A stretch of 64,000 bases of DNA, taken from positions 62,001-126,000 of the forward strand of contig NZ_WHNW01000002.1 of assembly GCF_009362845.1 (NCBI RefSeq), read 5' to 3'. Shown piece by piece: positions 48,482 through 57,577 of the stretch. A program made the position numbers and the translations under genes. Numbering within the stretch: the stretch's first letter is position 1; every line of letters begins with the position of its first letter. The notes under the pieces are model-generated. The model did no database searches and was not told the origin of the DNA. It saw only the letters and a list, made by a program, of their open reading frames with translations. The DNA comes from Ostreibacterium oceani (GTDB lineage: Bacteria; Pseudomonadota; Gammaproteobacteria; Cardiobacteriales; Ostreibacteriaceae).

Positions 48482-50386
48482 ATGTCAACAACCGAAAAAA
48501 TGGGATTTCAAACCGAAGTCAGTCAATTACTCCATCTTGTTACACATTCACTCTACTCAAACAAAGAAATATTCTTGCGAGAACTCATCTCCAACGCATC
48601 CGATGCCATCGATAAACTTAAATTCGTTGCGCTTTCCGATAATAATCTCTACGAAAATGACAGCGACCTAAAAATCCAAATTCGCTTCGATGAAACCGCT
48701 AACACACTAACCATTAGCGATAATGGTATTGGCATGAATCGGCAAGAACTAATTGACAACCTTGGCACTATCGCCAAATCGGGCACCAAGGCATTTTTTG
48801 AACAACTCTCAGGCGATGCAGGCAAAGACTCTGAGTTAATTGGACAATTTGGGGTTGGGTTTTATTCTGCATTTATTGTTGCCGACAAAGTCACTGTCAA
48901 CACTCGAAAAGCTGGTGAAAGCGAAGCACACCAATGGGTGTCTGACGGCCATAGCGATTTTGAAATCAGCACCAGCGACAAAGCCAGTCGCGGAACAGAC
49001 ATCGTACTTCATCTCAAATCTAGCGAAACCCAATTCACCAATCGCTGGCAGTTACAGCAAATCATCACAAAATATTCCGATCACATCAGTGTACCAGTCG
49101 AGCTATGGCAAGATGCCATTGCTGAAGAAAAAGACGAAGATGGCAATATTACCGTTGCCGCCCAAGCAGGGAAATTTGAGCAAATCAATCGCGCCAAGGC
49201 ACTCTGGCTACGCAACAAATCCGATATCAGCGATGAGGAATACCAAACATTTTACAAACATATCAGCCACGATTTCCAAGATGCCGCCACGTGGACACAC
49301 AATAAAGTCGAAGGCAAACTCGAATACACGTCGTTGCTTTTTGTGCCGCAGAAAGCTCCATTTGACTTATTTCAACGCGACAGCAAACGGGGGCTAAAGT
49401 TATTCGTACAACGCGTCTTTATTATGGATGATGCCGAGCAGTTTTTGCCGCATTACCTAAGATTTATCAAAGGCGTGATTGATTCTAATGATTTACCGCT
49501 CAATGTCTCACGAGAAATCTTACAAGACGGTGCTGTCACACAATCCTTACGCAAAGCCTGTACCAAACGCGCACTGGACATGATGGGCAGGCTCGCTGAG
49601 GACAATGAAAAATACGCCAATTTTTGGCAAGAATTTGGCAACACACTCAAAGAAGGCATCGGTGAAGACTTTGCCAATCGGGAAAATCTATTCAAATTAC
49701 TGCGCTTTGCCTCTACCCAAGATGAAACGGGCAATCCAACAACCGCCCTCGCCGATTACGTGGCACGCATGCCCGAAAAACAAGAAAAAATTTACTACCT
49801 CATTGCTGACTCTCAAACGGCGGCAAAACATAGCCCGCATTTGGAAATTTTTGCTAAAAATGGAATCGAAGTCTTACTCATGTGGGAACCTATCGATGAA
49901 TGGATGATGGGGCAATTGCACGAATTTGAAGGCAAACCATTCGAAGCCATCAACCAAACCGATATCAGCGGTGAATTATTTCAAACAGAATCGGATGAGA
50001 CAGACGATAGCGATAGCGACAAAGACCAGTATCAAACACTCATTGAAAACATAAAAACCACCTTAGGCGATCACGTCGTGGACGTTCGCATCAGCAAGCG
50101 CCTCACCAAAACACCGACTTGCGTGGTACTCGAATCAGGAGCGCTATCTAACCAAATGCAGCGCATTATGAAAGCGGCTGGTCAAGCGGTACCTAAACAG
50201 CGCTATATTTTTGAAATCAACACCGACCATCCTTTGATTCAACAGCTGTCCACCGTATCTGAATCGCAGTTTGCTGATTGGGTTACGGTATTATTTGACC
50301 AGGCGCTACTGGCTGAAAATGGTAACCTTGATGATGCCGCCACCTTCATTAGCAAAATGAACGGCTTATTATTAGCAGGCGAATAA
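48482..50386 (+). CDS. htpG: Chaperone protein HtpG (bacterial Hsp90)
   Basis: A 634-residue ATP-driven chaperone. The N-terminal ATPase motifs are ELISNASDAIDKLKF, ISDNGIGMNRQELIDNLGTIAKSG and GQFGVGFYSAFIVAD. The middle domain has LFVQRVFIMDDAE, KGVIDSNDLPLNVSREILQ, and the C-terminal dimerisation part follows. AGGAG is 10 bp before the ATG. No sigma-32 promoter was confidently found in the 184-bp upstream stretch after the terminator. Confidence 0.98.
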   Translation: MSTTEKMGFQTEVSQLLHLVTHSLYSNKEIFLRELISNASDAIDKLKFVALSDNNLYENDSDLKIQIRFDETANTLTISDNGIGMNRQELIDNLGTIAKSGTKAFFEQLSGDAGKDSELIGQFGVGFYSAFIVADKVTVNTRKAGESEAHQWVSDGHSDFEISTSDKASRGTDIVLHLKSSETQFTNRWQLQQIITKYSDHISVPVELWQDAIAEEKDEDGNITVAAQAGKFEQINRAKALWLRNKSDISDEEYQTFYKHISHDFQDAATWTHNKVEGKLEYTSLLFVPQKAPFDLFQRDSKRGLKLFVQRVFIMDDAEQFLPHYLRFIKGVIDSNDLPLNVSREILQDGAVTQSLRKACTKRALDMMGRLAEDNEKYANFWQEFGNTLKEGIGEDFANRENLFKLLRFASTQDETGNPTTALADYVARMPEKQEKIYYLIADSQTAAKHSPHLEIFAKNGIEVLLMWEPIDEWMMGQLHEFEGKPFEAINQTDISGELFQTESDETDDSDSDKDQYQTLIENIKTTLGDHVVDVRISKRLTKTPTCVVLESGALSNQMQRIMKAAGQAVPKQRYIFEINTDHPLIQQLSTVSESQFADWVTVLFDQALLAENGNLDDAATFISKMNGLLLAGE

Positions 50387-50402
50387 CGACATAATCCATT
50401 CA

Positions 50403-50428
50403 CTAGCGGGCATTCACTTGCCCGCTAG
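50403..50428 (+). terminator. Hairpin after htpG
   Basis: CTAGCGGGC and GCCCGCTAG pair perfectly around an 8-base loop, 17 bp after htpG. No T-run follows, so it may act as a 3' stabiliser or a weak terminator. It is followed by two tandem copies of a 13-bp unit, CTGATCGCATTAA (50429-50454). Confidence 0.55.
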
Positions 50429-50480
50429 CTGATCGCATTAACTGATCGCATTAACTGGTCGCACACCCGCACCCAAATGA

Positions 50481-51545
<1,065 letters not shown>

Positions 51546-51655
51546 GGGTGGATTAGGTACTACATTTTCAACCCAGCGTAACATACTGATAAAAATCAAG
51601 GAAATAAACCTCACCAGTCACCGCCTTTTGATGAGGTTGATATTTATGGACTATA

Positions 51656-53164
51656 TTATTGTATCGGGTTAATTCTTTTAGTGACCAACATTAGTACAGC
51701 GGTGACAAGCACGAGCAATGTTGTTCCTAGCAATAGCGCAAAATCTTCCATATTTAAAATGCTATAAAGCGATGCATACAGCACTGATAACACAGAAAAT
51801 AATATTCCCGCCTTCTTCTTATCGCGAATGACGGCGCCAATATAGAGCGTTATCATGCTCACAATGACACCAGCTGATATTAAATAGGATAGCGAAAAAG
51901 ATAGGTGTTCTGATAAGGATAATAAGCAAAGATAAAATAAACTAACTGCCACGCCCGTAATCATATATTGAATATAGTGAATCGGGCGTTTAATCGTACG
52001 CTCAACAACAAAACAAGTCAAAAATGTCAATGAGATAAATAAAATACTATATTTTATGGCTCGATAAACCATATTATAAGTGACGACAGGTTCAAATAAA
52101 TCAACACCCGCATAAAATGATGATAGCTGGGACAGTTGGGTTGTTTTTTTTGTTGCAAGCTCATTGCTCGTATTGTCTGTTTCTCCTAAAAGGATAACTT
52201 GATTATAACTACGTGCCAGACTAGGGATATTCCAACTTGCACTAAATCCGCTATCGCCAATATTCCTTGTTTTCGGCAAGGTGTCACCTGTAAAGCTTGG
52301 GTGCGGCCATTTGGATTGCATATTGACAGTGGTATTTCTTCCCCAAGGTAAAAAACTCAAGCTACGGCTACCATTAAATTGCAAATCAAAACTAAATGTT
52401 AACGTATTAAATGGTTTTATTTCTCCCAATTTAGTATGAAAACCAGTTTTTACCACTTGCTCCATATTTGAGCCAGGCTCAAATTTTAATGAGGCTTCAT
52501 TAACTTGCAAATTGCTTATTTGTTTGATGGCGCTAGTGTCGCTTAAACCAACGACTAATTCAATCTCATCAATCACAAATCGATCAAAGCCTTTGATTTC
52601 ATCCGCTAGTTTAGGCAAGACAAATTGGCCATGAATTTTAGCGTTGGATTGATAGACTAGCGCAGGAAAAATACCGTACTGACGGACTTCATCATCAATG
52701 ATAAAATCCATATTTAAATCTTCGGGAAGCAGTATCAAATAGTGTTTTTCCTCTACCATTTTAGGTGTTTTTATTGCTTTCGTTTCCGATATAATTTGAG
52801 GTGCGTCAACGATTACGGGTACGGTCATTATGCTGCCATCTTTATCGGTGATTTTTTTTTGGACTTCTACACGATTAATGACTTCTTTTTTTTCAACGAC
52901 TTCTTTTATATCAACCATCTCTTTATTGACATAAAATGGAATTAACATCAAAGGCCCTGAAAGCGTTTGTTTATCTCCCCATGAGGACGTTATCGATTGT
53001 ACCGCTTCATTGCGATACGATACACGCTCTTGTAATGTTTCCATTACTAGTGATGTCGGCAGCAGCATAATAAAAATTATGGCGGTAATAATGACACCAC
53101 GAATCAGTAAGTCTTGTTTTCTAAACATCGATACGATGCTGGATATTTTACTCGTTTCTTGCAT
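51656..53164 (-). CDS. creD: Cell envelope integrity inner membrane protein, CreD-like
   Basis: A 502-residue inner-membrane protein. One N-terminal membrane segment precedes the YRNEAVQSITSSWGDKQTLSGPLMLIP segment typical of CreD, a large periplasmic region (about 60-330), then about five membrane segments. GAGGAA is upstream of the ATG at 53164. In E. coli creD belongs to the CreBC two-component regulon; here no creB or creC is beside it. The coding DNA looks more AT-rich than the surroundings. The exact biochemical role of the family is not established. Confidence 0.87.
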   Translation of the reverse strand: MQETSKISSIVSMFRKQDLLIRGVIITAIIFIMLLPTSLVMETLQERVSYRNEAVQSITSSWGDKQTLSGPLMLIPFYVNKEMVDIKEVVEKKEVINRVEVQKKITDKDGSIMTVPVIVDAPQIISETKAIKTPKMVEEKHYLILLPEDLNMDFIIDDEVRQYGIFPALVYQSNAKIHGQFVLPKLADEIKGFDRFVIDEIELVVGLSDTSAIKQISNLQVNEASLKFEPGSNMEQVVKTGFHTKLGEIKPFNTLTFSFDLQFNGSRSLSFLPWGRNTTVNMQSKWPHPSFTGDTLPKTRNIGDSGFSASWNIPSLARSYNQVILLGETDNTSNELATKKTTQLSQLSSFYAGVDLFEPVVTYNMVYRAIKYSILFISLTFLTCFVVERTIKRPIHYIQYMITGVAVSLFYLCLLSLSEHLSFSLSYLISAGVIVSMITLYIGAVIRDKKKAGILFSVLSVLYASLYSILNMEDFALLLGTTLLVLVTAVLMLVTKRINPIQ

Positions 53165-53537
53165 GGATTCCTCACTTAATTGATAAAAAATCTATACTAA
53201 GCCGCCAACATGTGATTCGTGTGAGGTTATGTGTGGTTTGTGTGAGGTTATGTGTGAATTCTGTGAGGACTTACATCGCTGTGATACGGCGATGTTGAAT
53301 ATATATAAATATATTAATTATATCAAATTACTATCTACGCATATCTAGACATGGTAGGTGCTACATAGAAGGATAGTCGATTATTTTTCAATCGGATGAT
53401 ACGGGCTGACTCGCTTGATAGATTCACACATTAATTTGAATGCTATTTTTTTCTGAGTAACTTGCTGTGCTTCCATATTGAGCGCGACGTCCAGTGTTCA
53501 ATAAATGTTCAACCAGTCCCAACGCAATCCTACGTAT
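53165..53537. other. Intergenic region with a 20-bp tandem duplication
   Basis: No gene is supported. From 53211 to about 53268 there is a GT-rich unit, GTGTGAGGTTATGTGTG, twice plus a partial copy. Next is an ACATCGC/GCGATGT inverted repeat around 53273-53296, then an AT-rich stretch (53297-53335). The creD promoter on the minus strand and the end of the tmpB transcript must both lie here; no convincing terminator was found. Confidence 0.5.
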
Positions 53538-54155
53538 TTATTGACGTGATTGCGCGGTTTCAAAGCAATAAGGTGGGACACGTTCACCAGCTCGAATCAC
53601 TGCTGGGTCATACGCTTTGCGAGCAAATACCCGTAACACAATAGGCTCAAAAAAGGTCAACGGCTTTGTGGGGTAATTGGGATCGAAACTCGCCTGATCC
53701 CAATGCTCACAAAAATAATCACAATCATCAAAATACCGATGCCCTGCATATTGTTGGCGTTGATTTTTATCTCCACCGACAAATTCACCGTAGTATTGTA
53801 ATTGAAAGTCTCCGTGTTTTTCAACCACCCAACGGCACTGCTCGCGAACGAATGGCGCTAAAATACTGGCCGCATACTCACTGTGATTGAGCGGTGCATA
53901 AACATCGCCAATATCATGCAGCAGAGCAGCCACAATCCAGTCGTCATCCGCGCCATCGTAATACGCCCGTGTTGCCGTCTGCAAGCTATGCGTTAGCCGT
54001 GATACTTGATAGCCTGATAGCGTTTCTTCTAACGTGCTGAGCGCCTGAATTAACCGAGCACCAGTTGCACTGGCATAGTCACTCTCTAAAGTCTCAAGCA
54101 GCGAATAGTCTTCGGCATCGCCCGTTTTCATCTGGGTAAATTTTACTGTCTTCAT
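53538..54155 (-). CDS. tmpB: HD-domain di-iron oxygenase, TmpB/PhnZ-like phosphonate C-P cleaving enzyme
   Basis: A 205-residue cytosolic protein of the HD superfamily oxygenase branch (PhnZ, TmpB, related to myo-inositol oxygenase). Metal-ligand candidates are His56 (LTHSLQTA), His80-Asp81 (LLHDIGD), His91 (LNHSEYA), His114 (EKHGDF) and Asp158 (SFDPNYP). The 24-residue His56 to His80 spacing is the same as His34 to His58 in PhnZ. The SFDPNYPTKPLTFFEPIVLRVF-type ending (residues 156-177) is typical of this branch, not of phosphohydrolases. TmpB cleaves the C-P bond of hydroxylated 2-trimethylaminoethylphosphonate, giving glycine betaine and phosphate. GGAG lies 7 bp before the ATG. The tmpA-like gene is 54 bp upstream on the same strand. 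An ordinary HD hydrolase is the alternative, but the pairing argues against it. Confidence 0.8.
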   Translation of the reverse strand: MKTVKFTQMKTGDAEDYSLLETLESDYASATGARLIQALSTLEETLSGYQVSRLTHSLQTATRAYYDGADDDWIVAALLHDIGDVYAPLNHSEYAASILAPFVREQCRWVVEKHGDFQLQYYGEFVGGDKNQRQQYAGHRYFDDCDYFCEHWDQASFDPNYPTKPLTFFEPIVLRVFARKAYDPAVIRAGERVPPYCFETAQSRQ

Positions 54156-54209
54156 GCTTTGCTCCGTTATGTATGTGGTGTATGTTGTGCGGTGTGTGGC
54201 GTTTATCGC

Positions 54210-55301
54210 CTATTGGTATTTTTTGTTTAGCAACTGATAGTGGCTTTTGGGCGCATCACGATCAATATAACAGCCTTGCACATGGCGCTTTCCTGTGGAG
54301 GGATCAAAAGCGCGTCGACCATGCAACACACGGTTATTATCAAACATCATCAACTGCCCCGTTTTGAGTTTAAACTCAATCTCATACTGCGGGTCATTTA
54401 ACAAGGCATTCAAGCGATTTCTCGCCCGCTGAAATAATTGCAGCGTCGGCTCGGGCAACAACGGCAAATCGTCTAATCTTGGGCTGTAATGAATGCCAAG
54501 CACATTGTGACTATCATCGGTTTCAATAATGGTGTGGTAGCTAATCAGCGACGTATCTGCGTCAAAAAAACGAAAACGAATCGGTACAGTCGCCAGTAAT
54601 TCATAGCCTTTGGGCTCTTCTTGGCGTAGCTGATTAAGCACCGCAAGGCTATCAACCAACGTTGATTCGCCGCCCTTAGAATCATTGTATAAGCAGTGTA
54701 ATAATTGAATACCAGGCACAGGGTCTCGATACGGATTATCTGTGTGTGGCCCAATGGCATGCGATGTATAGGCCAAATCATTTGCATTGGGTCGCGAATA
54801 CACCTCAAAATAACGACCAAAATTGGTATCCCGCACATAACCAAAACGAGTCGCAACAGCCAAAATCGATTCAGGCGCCACTGGCGTGTTATCAATAATA
54901 ATAAACCCATAGGTCAAAAAATCCTTAACTGCCTTGAAAAAGCGAGCATCGTCTTGGGATATCGTTAACCAATCATGGTTTAGATTAGGCACGGTCTTTG
55001 CTTGCCAGATAATTTTGTTGGGTTCTATCGGCTCAGGCTGGCAGTCAGCCAATAGCTTCGTAATAGAGTATTCCCCTTGATAACCATCACTAAAGCCTAT
55101 AGTTAACGTATCGCCTGATTGTTTTGCATCGGTTATTGCCAGCGTCGGTGCCAAACTGTGACTATTGAATAACCGCTGCTGCGTGTTGGCATCGACTTGA
55201 TCTGCGCTCTGCGCACGTTCTCGCAACCACAAAGCGGGCAGTGTCAGATTATCGTGCGTAGATATCGTATAAACATTATCGGCAGATTGGATAGATAACA
55301 T
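54210..55301 (-). CDS. tmpA: Fe(II)/2-oxoglutarate oxygenase, TmpA-like (gamma-butyrobetaine hydroxylase family)
   Basis: A 363-residue oxygenase. An N-terminal GBBH-type domain (LPALWLRERA, QQRLFNSHSL) leads into a TauD-like catalytic domain. The iron-binding His186-x-Asp188 is in GPHTDNPYRDPVPGIQLLHC and the distal His327 is in RVLHGRRAFDPSTGKRH, with Arg339 a likely 2-oxoglutarate contact. The CPC-type cysteines that bind zinc in true gamma-butyrobetaine hydroxylases are absent at residues 29-36. TmpA hydroxylates 2-trimethylaminoethylphosphonate next to phosphorus, preparing it for TmpB, which is encoded next. The ATG at 55301 follows AGGTGG; GTG 55310 is less likely. Transcribed divergently from a LysR gene across a 99-bp region with a perfect inverted repeat. 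Confidence 0.82.
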   Translation of the reverse strand: MLSIQSADNVYTISTHDNLTLPALWLRERAQSADQVDANTQQRLFNSHSLAPTLAITDAKQSGDTLTIGFSDGYQGEYSITKLLADCQPEPIEPNKIIWQAKTVPNLNHDWLTISQDDARFFKAVKDFLTYGFIIIDNTPVAPESILAVATRFGYVRDTNFGRYFEVYSRPNANDLAYTSHAIGPHTDNPYRDPVPGIQLLHCLYNDSKGGESTLVDSLAVLNQLRQEEPKGYELLATVPIRFRFFDADTSLISYHTIIETDDSHNVLGIHYSPRLDDLPLLPEPTLQLFQRARNRLNALLNDPQYEIEFKLKTGQLMMFDNNRVLHGRRAFDPSTGKRHVQGCYIDRDAPKSHYQLLNKKYQ

Positions 55302-55319
55302 AACGACCACCTATAAATT

Positions 55320-55343
55320 GATTTAATGAATCATCATTAAATC
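55320..55343. promoter_or_regulatory. Perfect inverted repeat between tmpA and the divergent LysR gene
   Basis: GATTTAATGA-ATCA-TCATTAAATC has two exact 10-bp arms, 19 bp before the tmpA start codon and 57 bp before the LysR start. A palindromic ACAATATTGT follows at 55351-55360. This is a good candidate operator for the LysR regulator. Confidence 0.65.
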
Positions 55344-55400
55344 ATAGAAAAAATCGCGCGACAATATTGTATTTTTTTATTTAAAACATAAAATGAGCTT

Positions 55401-56345
55401 ATGAATCGTTTGATATCCAAGCTCCCACCACTCAAGTCCTTAGTGGCATTTGAGGCCGTCTGCCGCTGTGGCTCAGTCACCGCGGCCGCCAAAGAGCTGA
55501 CCAGTTCACAGCCCAGTGTTTCCCAACACATTCGACAATTAGAAACGAATCTAGGAACCGCCTTATTTTTCAAACAAGGCAGACAGCTCAAACTAACAAC
55601 AGCGGGGCAATCGTTTTACGAACAAATTGCACCCACGCTGTGGCAAATTGCGCAAACTGCCGAAAATCTGCGCGATGTCAGCCTGCAACAAAAAACCTTA
55701 GACATTATTTGCCATACAGGGCTTGCGATGTTTTGGCTTTTGCCGCGCTTGACTGAATTACAAAATGCCATTGCGCCCATTCAATTAAACATCACACTGT
55801 CGGATAATCCAAACCAACCGATTACGCGACGTGCCAACCTCCTCATCATGCAATTCGGACCGCTATCACACCACAAAAATCAGCGTGTACTGTTTCACGA
55901 AAGTGTCAGCTTAGTCGCGGGCAGCCGCTATGCGCAAACGCATCAACTCACGCCATCAACCTCATTAGCGCAAATCGTGGACGGCATTGCTCAACAAACT
56001 ATACAGCTAATCCATATGGACAATCAAGACGGACGCTGGCTCGATTGGCGCCAGTGGCTACGTAAGCAAGGGGTTGAGCTACCTCAGACACACCAACCCG
56101 TTTACCTAGGCAATTACCACACCGTCATTACCCAAGCCCAACACAACCAAGGCCTCGCTTTAGGCTGGCATGGTATTATTGACACCTTAATCGACCAAGG
56201 TGACCTCGTTTGTGTGACGACCAAAACAACACAGCGAAAAAATTACGGCTACTACCTTGATATTGCACATTTAGATGCTACATTTCTGCCAGTTGTTTGC
56301 GCTTTACAGCAGTTTGCCACGCCTCACTTAGCCCCAACGCCTTAA
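55401..56345 (+). CDS. LysR-family transcriptional regulator, divergent to tmpA
   Basis: A 314-residue regulator. The N-terminal helix-turn-helix covers about residues 13-70 (AFEAVCRCGSVTAAAKEL, SQPSVSQHIRQLETNLGTALF), followed by the periplasmic-binding-protein-like effector domain. LysR proteins usually control the divergently transcribed neighbour and themselves, so tmpA-tmpB are the likely targets, with the phosphonate or its product as effector (inference). It lies tail to tail with a second LysR gene, 55 bp away. Confidence 0.9.
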   Translation: MNRLISKLPPLKSLVAFEAVCRCGSVTAAAKELTSSQPSVSQHIRQLETNLGTALFFKQGRQLKLTTAGQSFYEQIAPTLWQIAQTAENLRDVSLQQKTLDIICHTGLAMFWLLPRLTELQNAIAPIQLNITLSDNPNQPITRRANLLIMQFGPLSHHKNQRVLFHESVSLVAGSRYAQTHQLTPSTSLAQIVDGIAQQTIQLIHMDNQDGRWLDWRQWLRKQGVELPQTHQPVYLGNYHTVITQAQHNQGLALGWHGIIDTLIDQGDLVCVTTKTTQRKNYGYYLDIAHLDATFLPVVCALQQFATPHLAPTP

Positions 56346-56400
56346 CGCCAACGCCTTAGCCCACTCGTATCAGATCACTAAAATAAGAGAGATTCACACC

Positions 56401-57318
56401 TTAGGTGGTATGCAAGGTGGTATGCAGGGTGGCATTCACCTCAGCGCATATCGATAGCAGCCACTCGATAAATGCTTTTTCGTAAGGCTGCAATGAAAAG
56501 ACTGGCTCAATTAAGTAAAAACTGTCTCGAACAGCAAAGGGAAGCACCGCCGCCTGTTTGATTTCTCCTTTTGCTAAACCATAAGACGCCAATGCCGCTG
56601 ATAGCAGGCTGATGCCTGACCCTTGTTTAGCAAACTGGTATAGCAACGTAGATGAATCTGCCGCCATAGGAATCAAGACTGGGGACTGTTGCGCGTTAAT
56701 TGGTTGCATTCCCGCCTTAGTCAGCCACAACAACCAATTATAATGCACACCCGTTAATTCAAACAATGGATATGCTAAAAACGCGTCCAATCGCATCGGA
56801 ATATCGGGCAATTGTGGCGCGGAAACGGCCAGCGCTTGGTCGTTGAACAATCGCTCGCACGGTTCTGGCCACTGACCAATCCCGTGGCGGATTTCAATAC
56901 ATTGCCCTGTCATTTTAGGCTGGTGATGCCACCAAATCATATTCTCAAAAACAATCTGCACCTCAGGGTACTGCCGCCTAAATTCTGCAATACGCGGCGC
57001 AATAAACAGGGTTGCAAAGGCAATATCCGTTCGGATGTTGATGAATGGATGATGGCTGAATAAGCTCTGCGTTGCCGCCGCTAATTGACTAAACGATTGA
57101 TTTACAGTGGGCAAATAATGATTGCCAATAGTCGTCAACTGCAACTGCTTTGCATCACGAATAAATAACGCACAACCAAGATGATTTTCTAGGTTTTTCA
57201 CCTGCTGACTAATTGCCGACTGGGTGACATTGAGCTCTTTTGCCGCCAACGAAAAACTCCCGTGCCGTGCCGTCACTTCAAAGGCTCTTAGCCAGTTTAA
57301 TGGTGGAATATTGCGCAT
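56401..57318 (-). CDS. LysR-family transcriptional regulator (GcvA-like), divergent to the BCCT transporter
   Basis: A 305-residue regulator of the GcvA-type branch. HTH: LRAFEVTARHGSFSLAAKELNVTQSAISQQVKNLE (residues 9-43, given here only as landmark; key residues are the SLAAKEL and SAISQQV helices). Then an effector domain with FFATLFIAPRIAEFRRQYPEVQ-like start at residues 98-118. It is divergent from the BCCT transporter gene and has a palindromic T-N11-A box 29 bp before its start. The last residues (TLHTTLHTT) come from a short duplication at the 3' end. Confidence 0.9.
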   Translation of the reverse strand: MRNIPPLNWLRAFEVTARHGSFSLAAKELNVTQSAISQQVKNLENHLGCALFIRDAKQLQLTTIGNHYLPTVNQSFSQLAAATQSLFSHHPFINIRTDIAFATLFIAPRIAEFRRQYPEVQIVFENMIWWHHQPKMTGQCIEIRHGIGQWPEPCERLFNDQALAVSAPQLPDIPMRLDAFLAYPLFELTGVHYNWLLWLTKAGMQPINAQQSPVLIPMAADSSTLLYQFAKQGSGISLLSAALASYGLAKGEIKQAAVLPFAVRDSFYLIEPVFSLQPYEKAFIEWLLSICAEVNATLHTTLHTT

Positions 57319-57346
57319 GAGTTTATCGTCTCAAATTAGCTAGTGG

Positions 57347-57361
57347 ATTAGATTTTCTAAT
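57347..57361. promoter_or_regulatory. LysR-type T-N11-A palindrome in the divergent BCCT promoter region
   Basis: ATTAGA-TTT-TCTAAT is a perfect 15-bp palindrome with the T-N11-A layout used by LysR regulators. It lies between the second LysR gene and the BCCT gene. The surrounding sequence is AT-rich with promoter-like TATATATTAAT. Confidence 0.6.
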
Positions 57362-57577
57362 ATATATTAATAATAATGATAAAAGCAATAAATAAATATA
57401 GCATTTGCGTCTTATTATTTTTAAGATGGCTTCACGATCAGGCACCAATCAGGCATTATTGCTTATTAACCAATAAAACGTTTAACCACTTACGCACTTA
57501 CGTAATGATAACTCAATAGATGCATCATAAATTTACGATTTAACCCACTTAATTATAATAAAAAATAGGAGAATCAC

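Noticed and set aside
53538-54155. Ordinary HD phosphohydrolase
   Set aside because: The His/Asp layout and the SFDP and FEP segments are those of oxygenase-type HD proteins, and the partner is an oxygenase.
54210-55301. Gamma-butyrobetaine hydroxylase for carnitine synthesis
   Set aside because: The zinc-binding cysteines of that enzyme are missing and the next gene is a TmpB/PhnZ-type oxygenase; TmpA is the better fit, although not proven.
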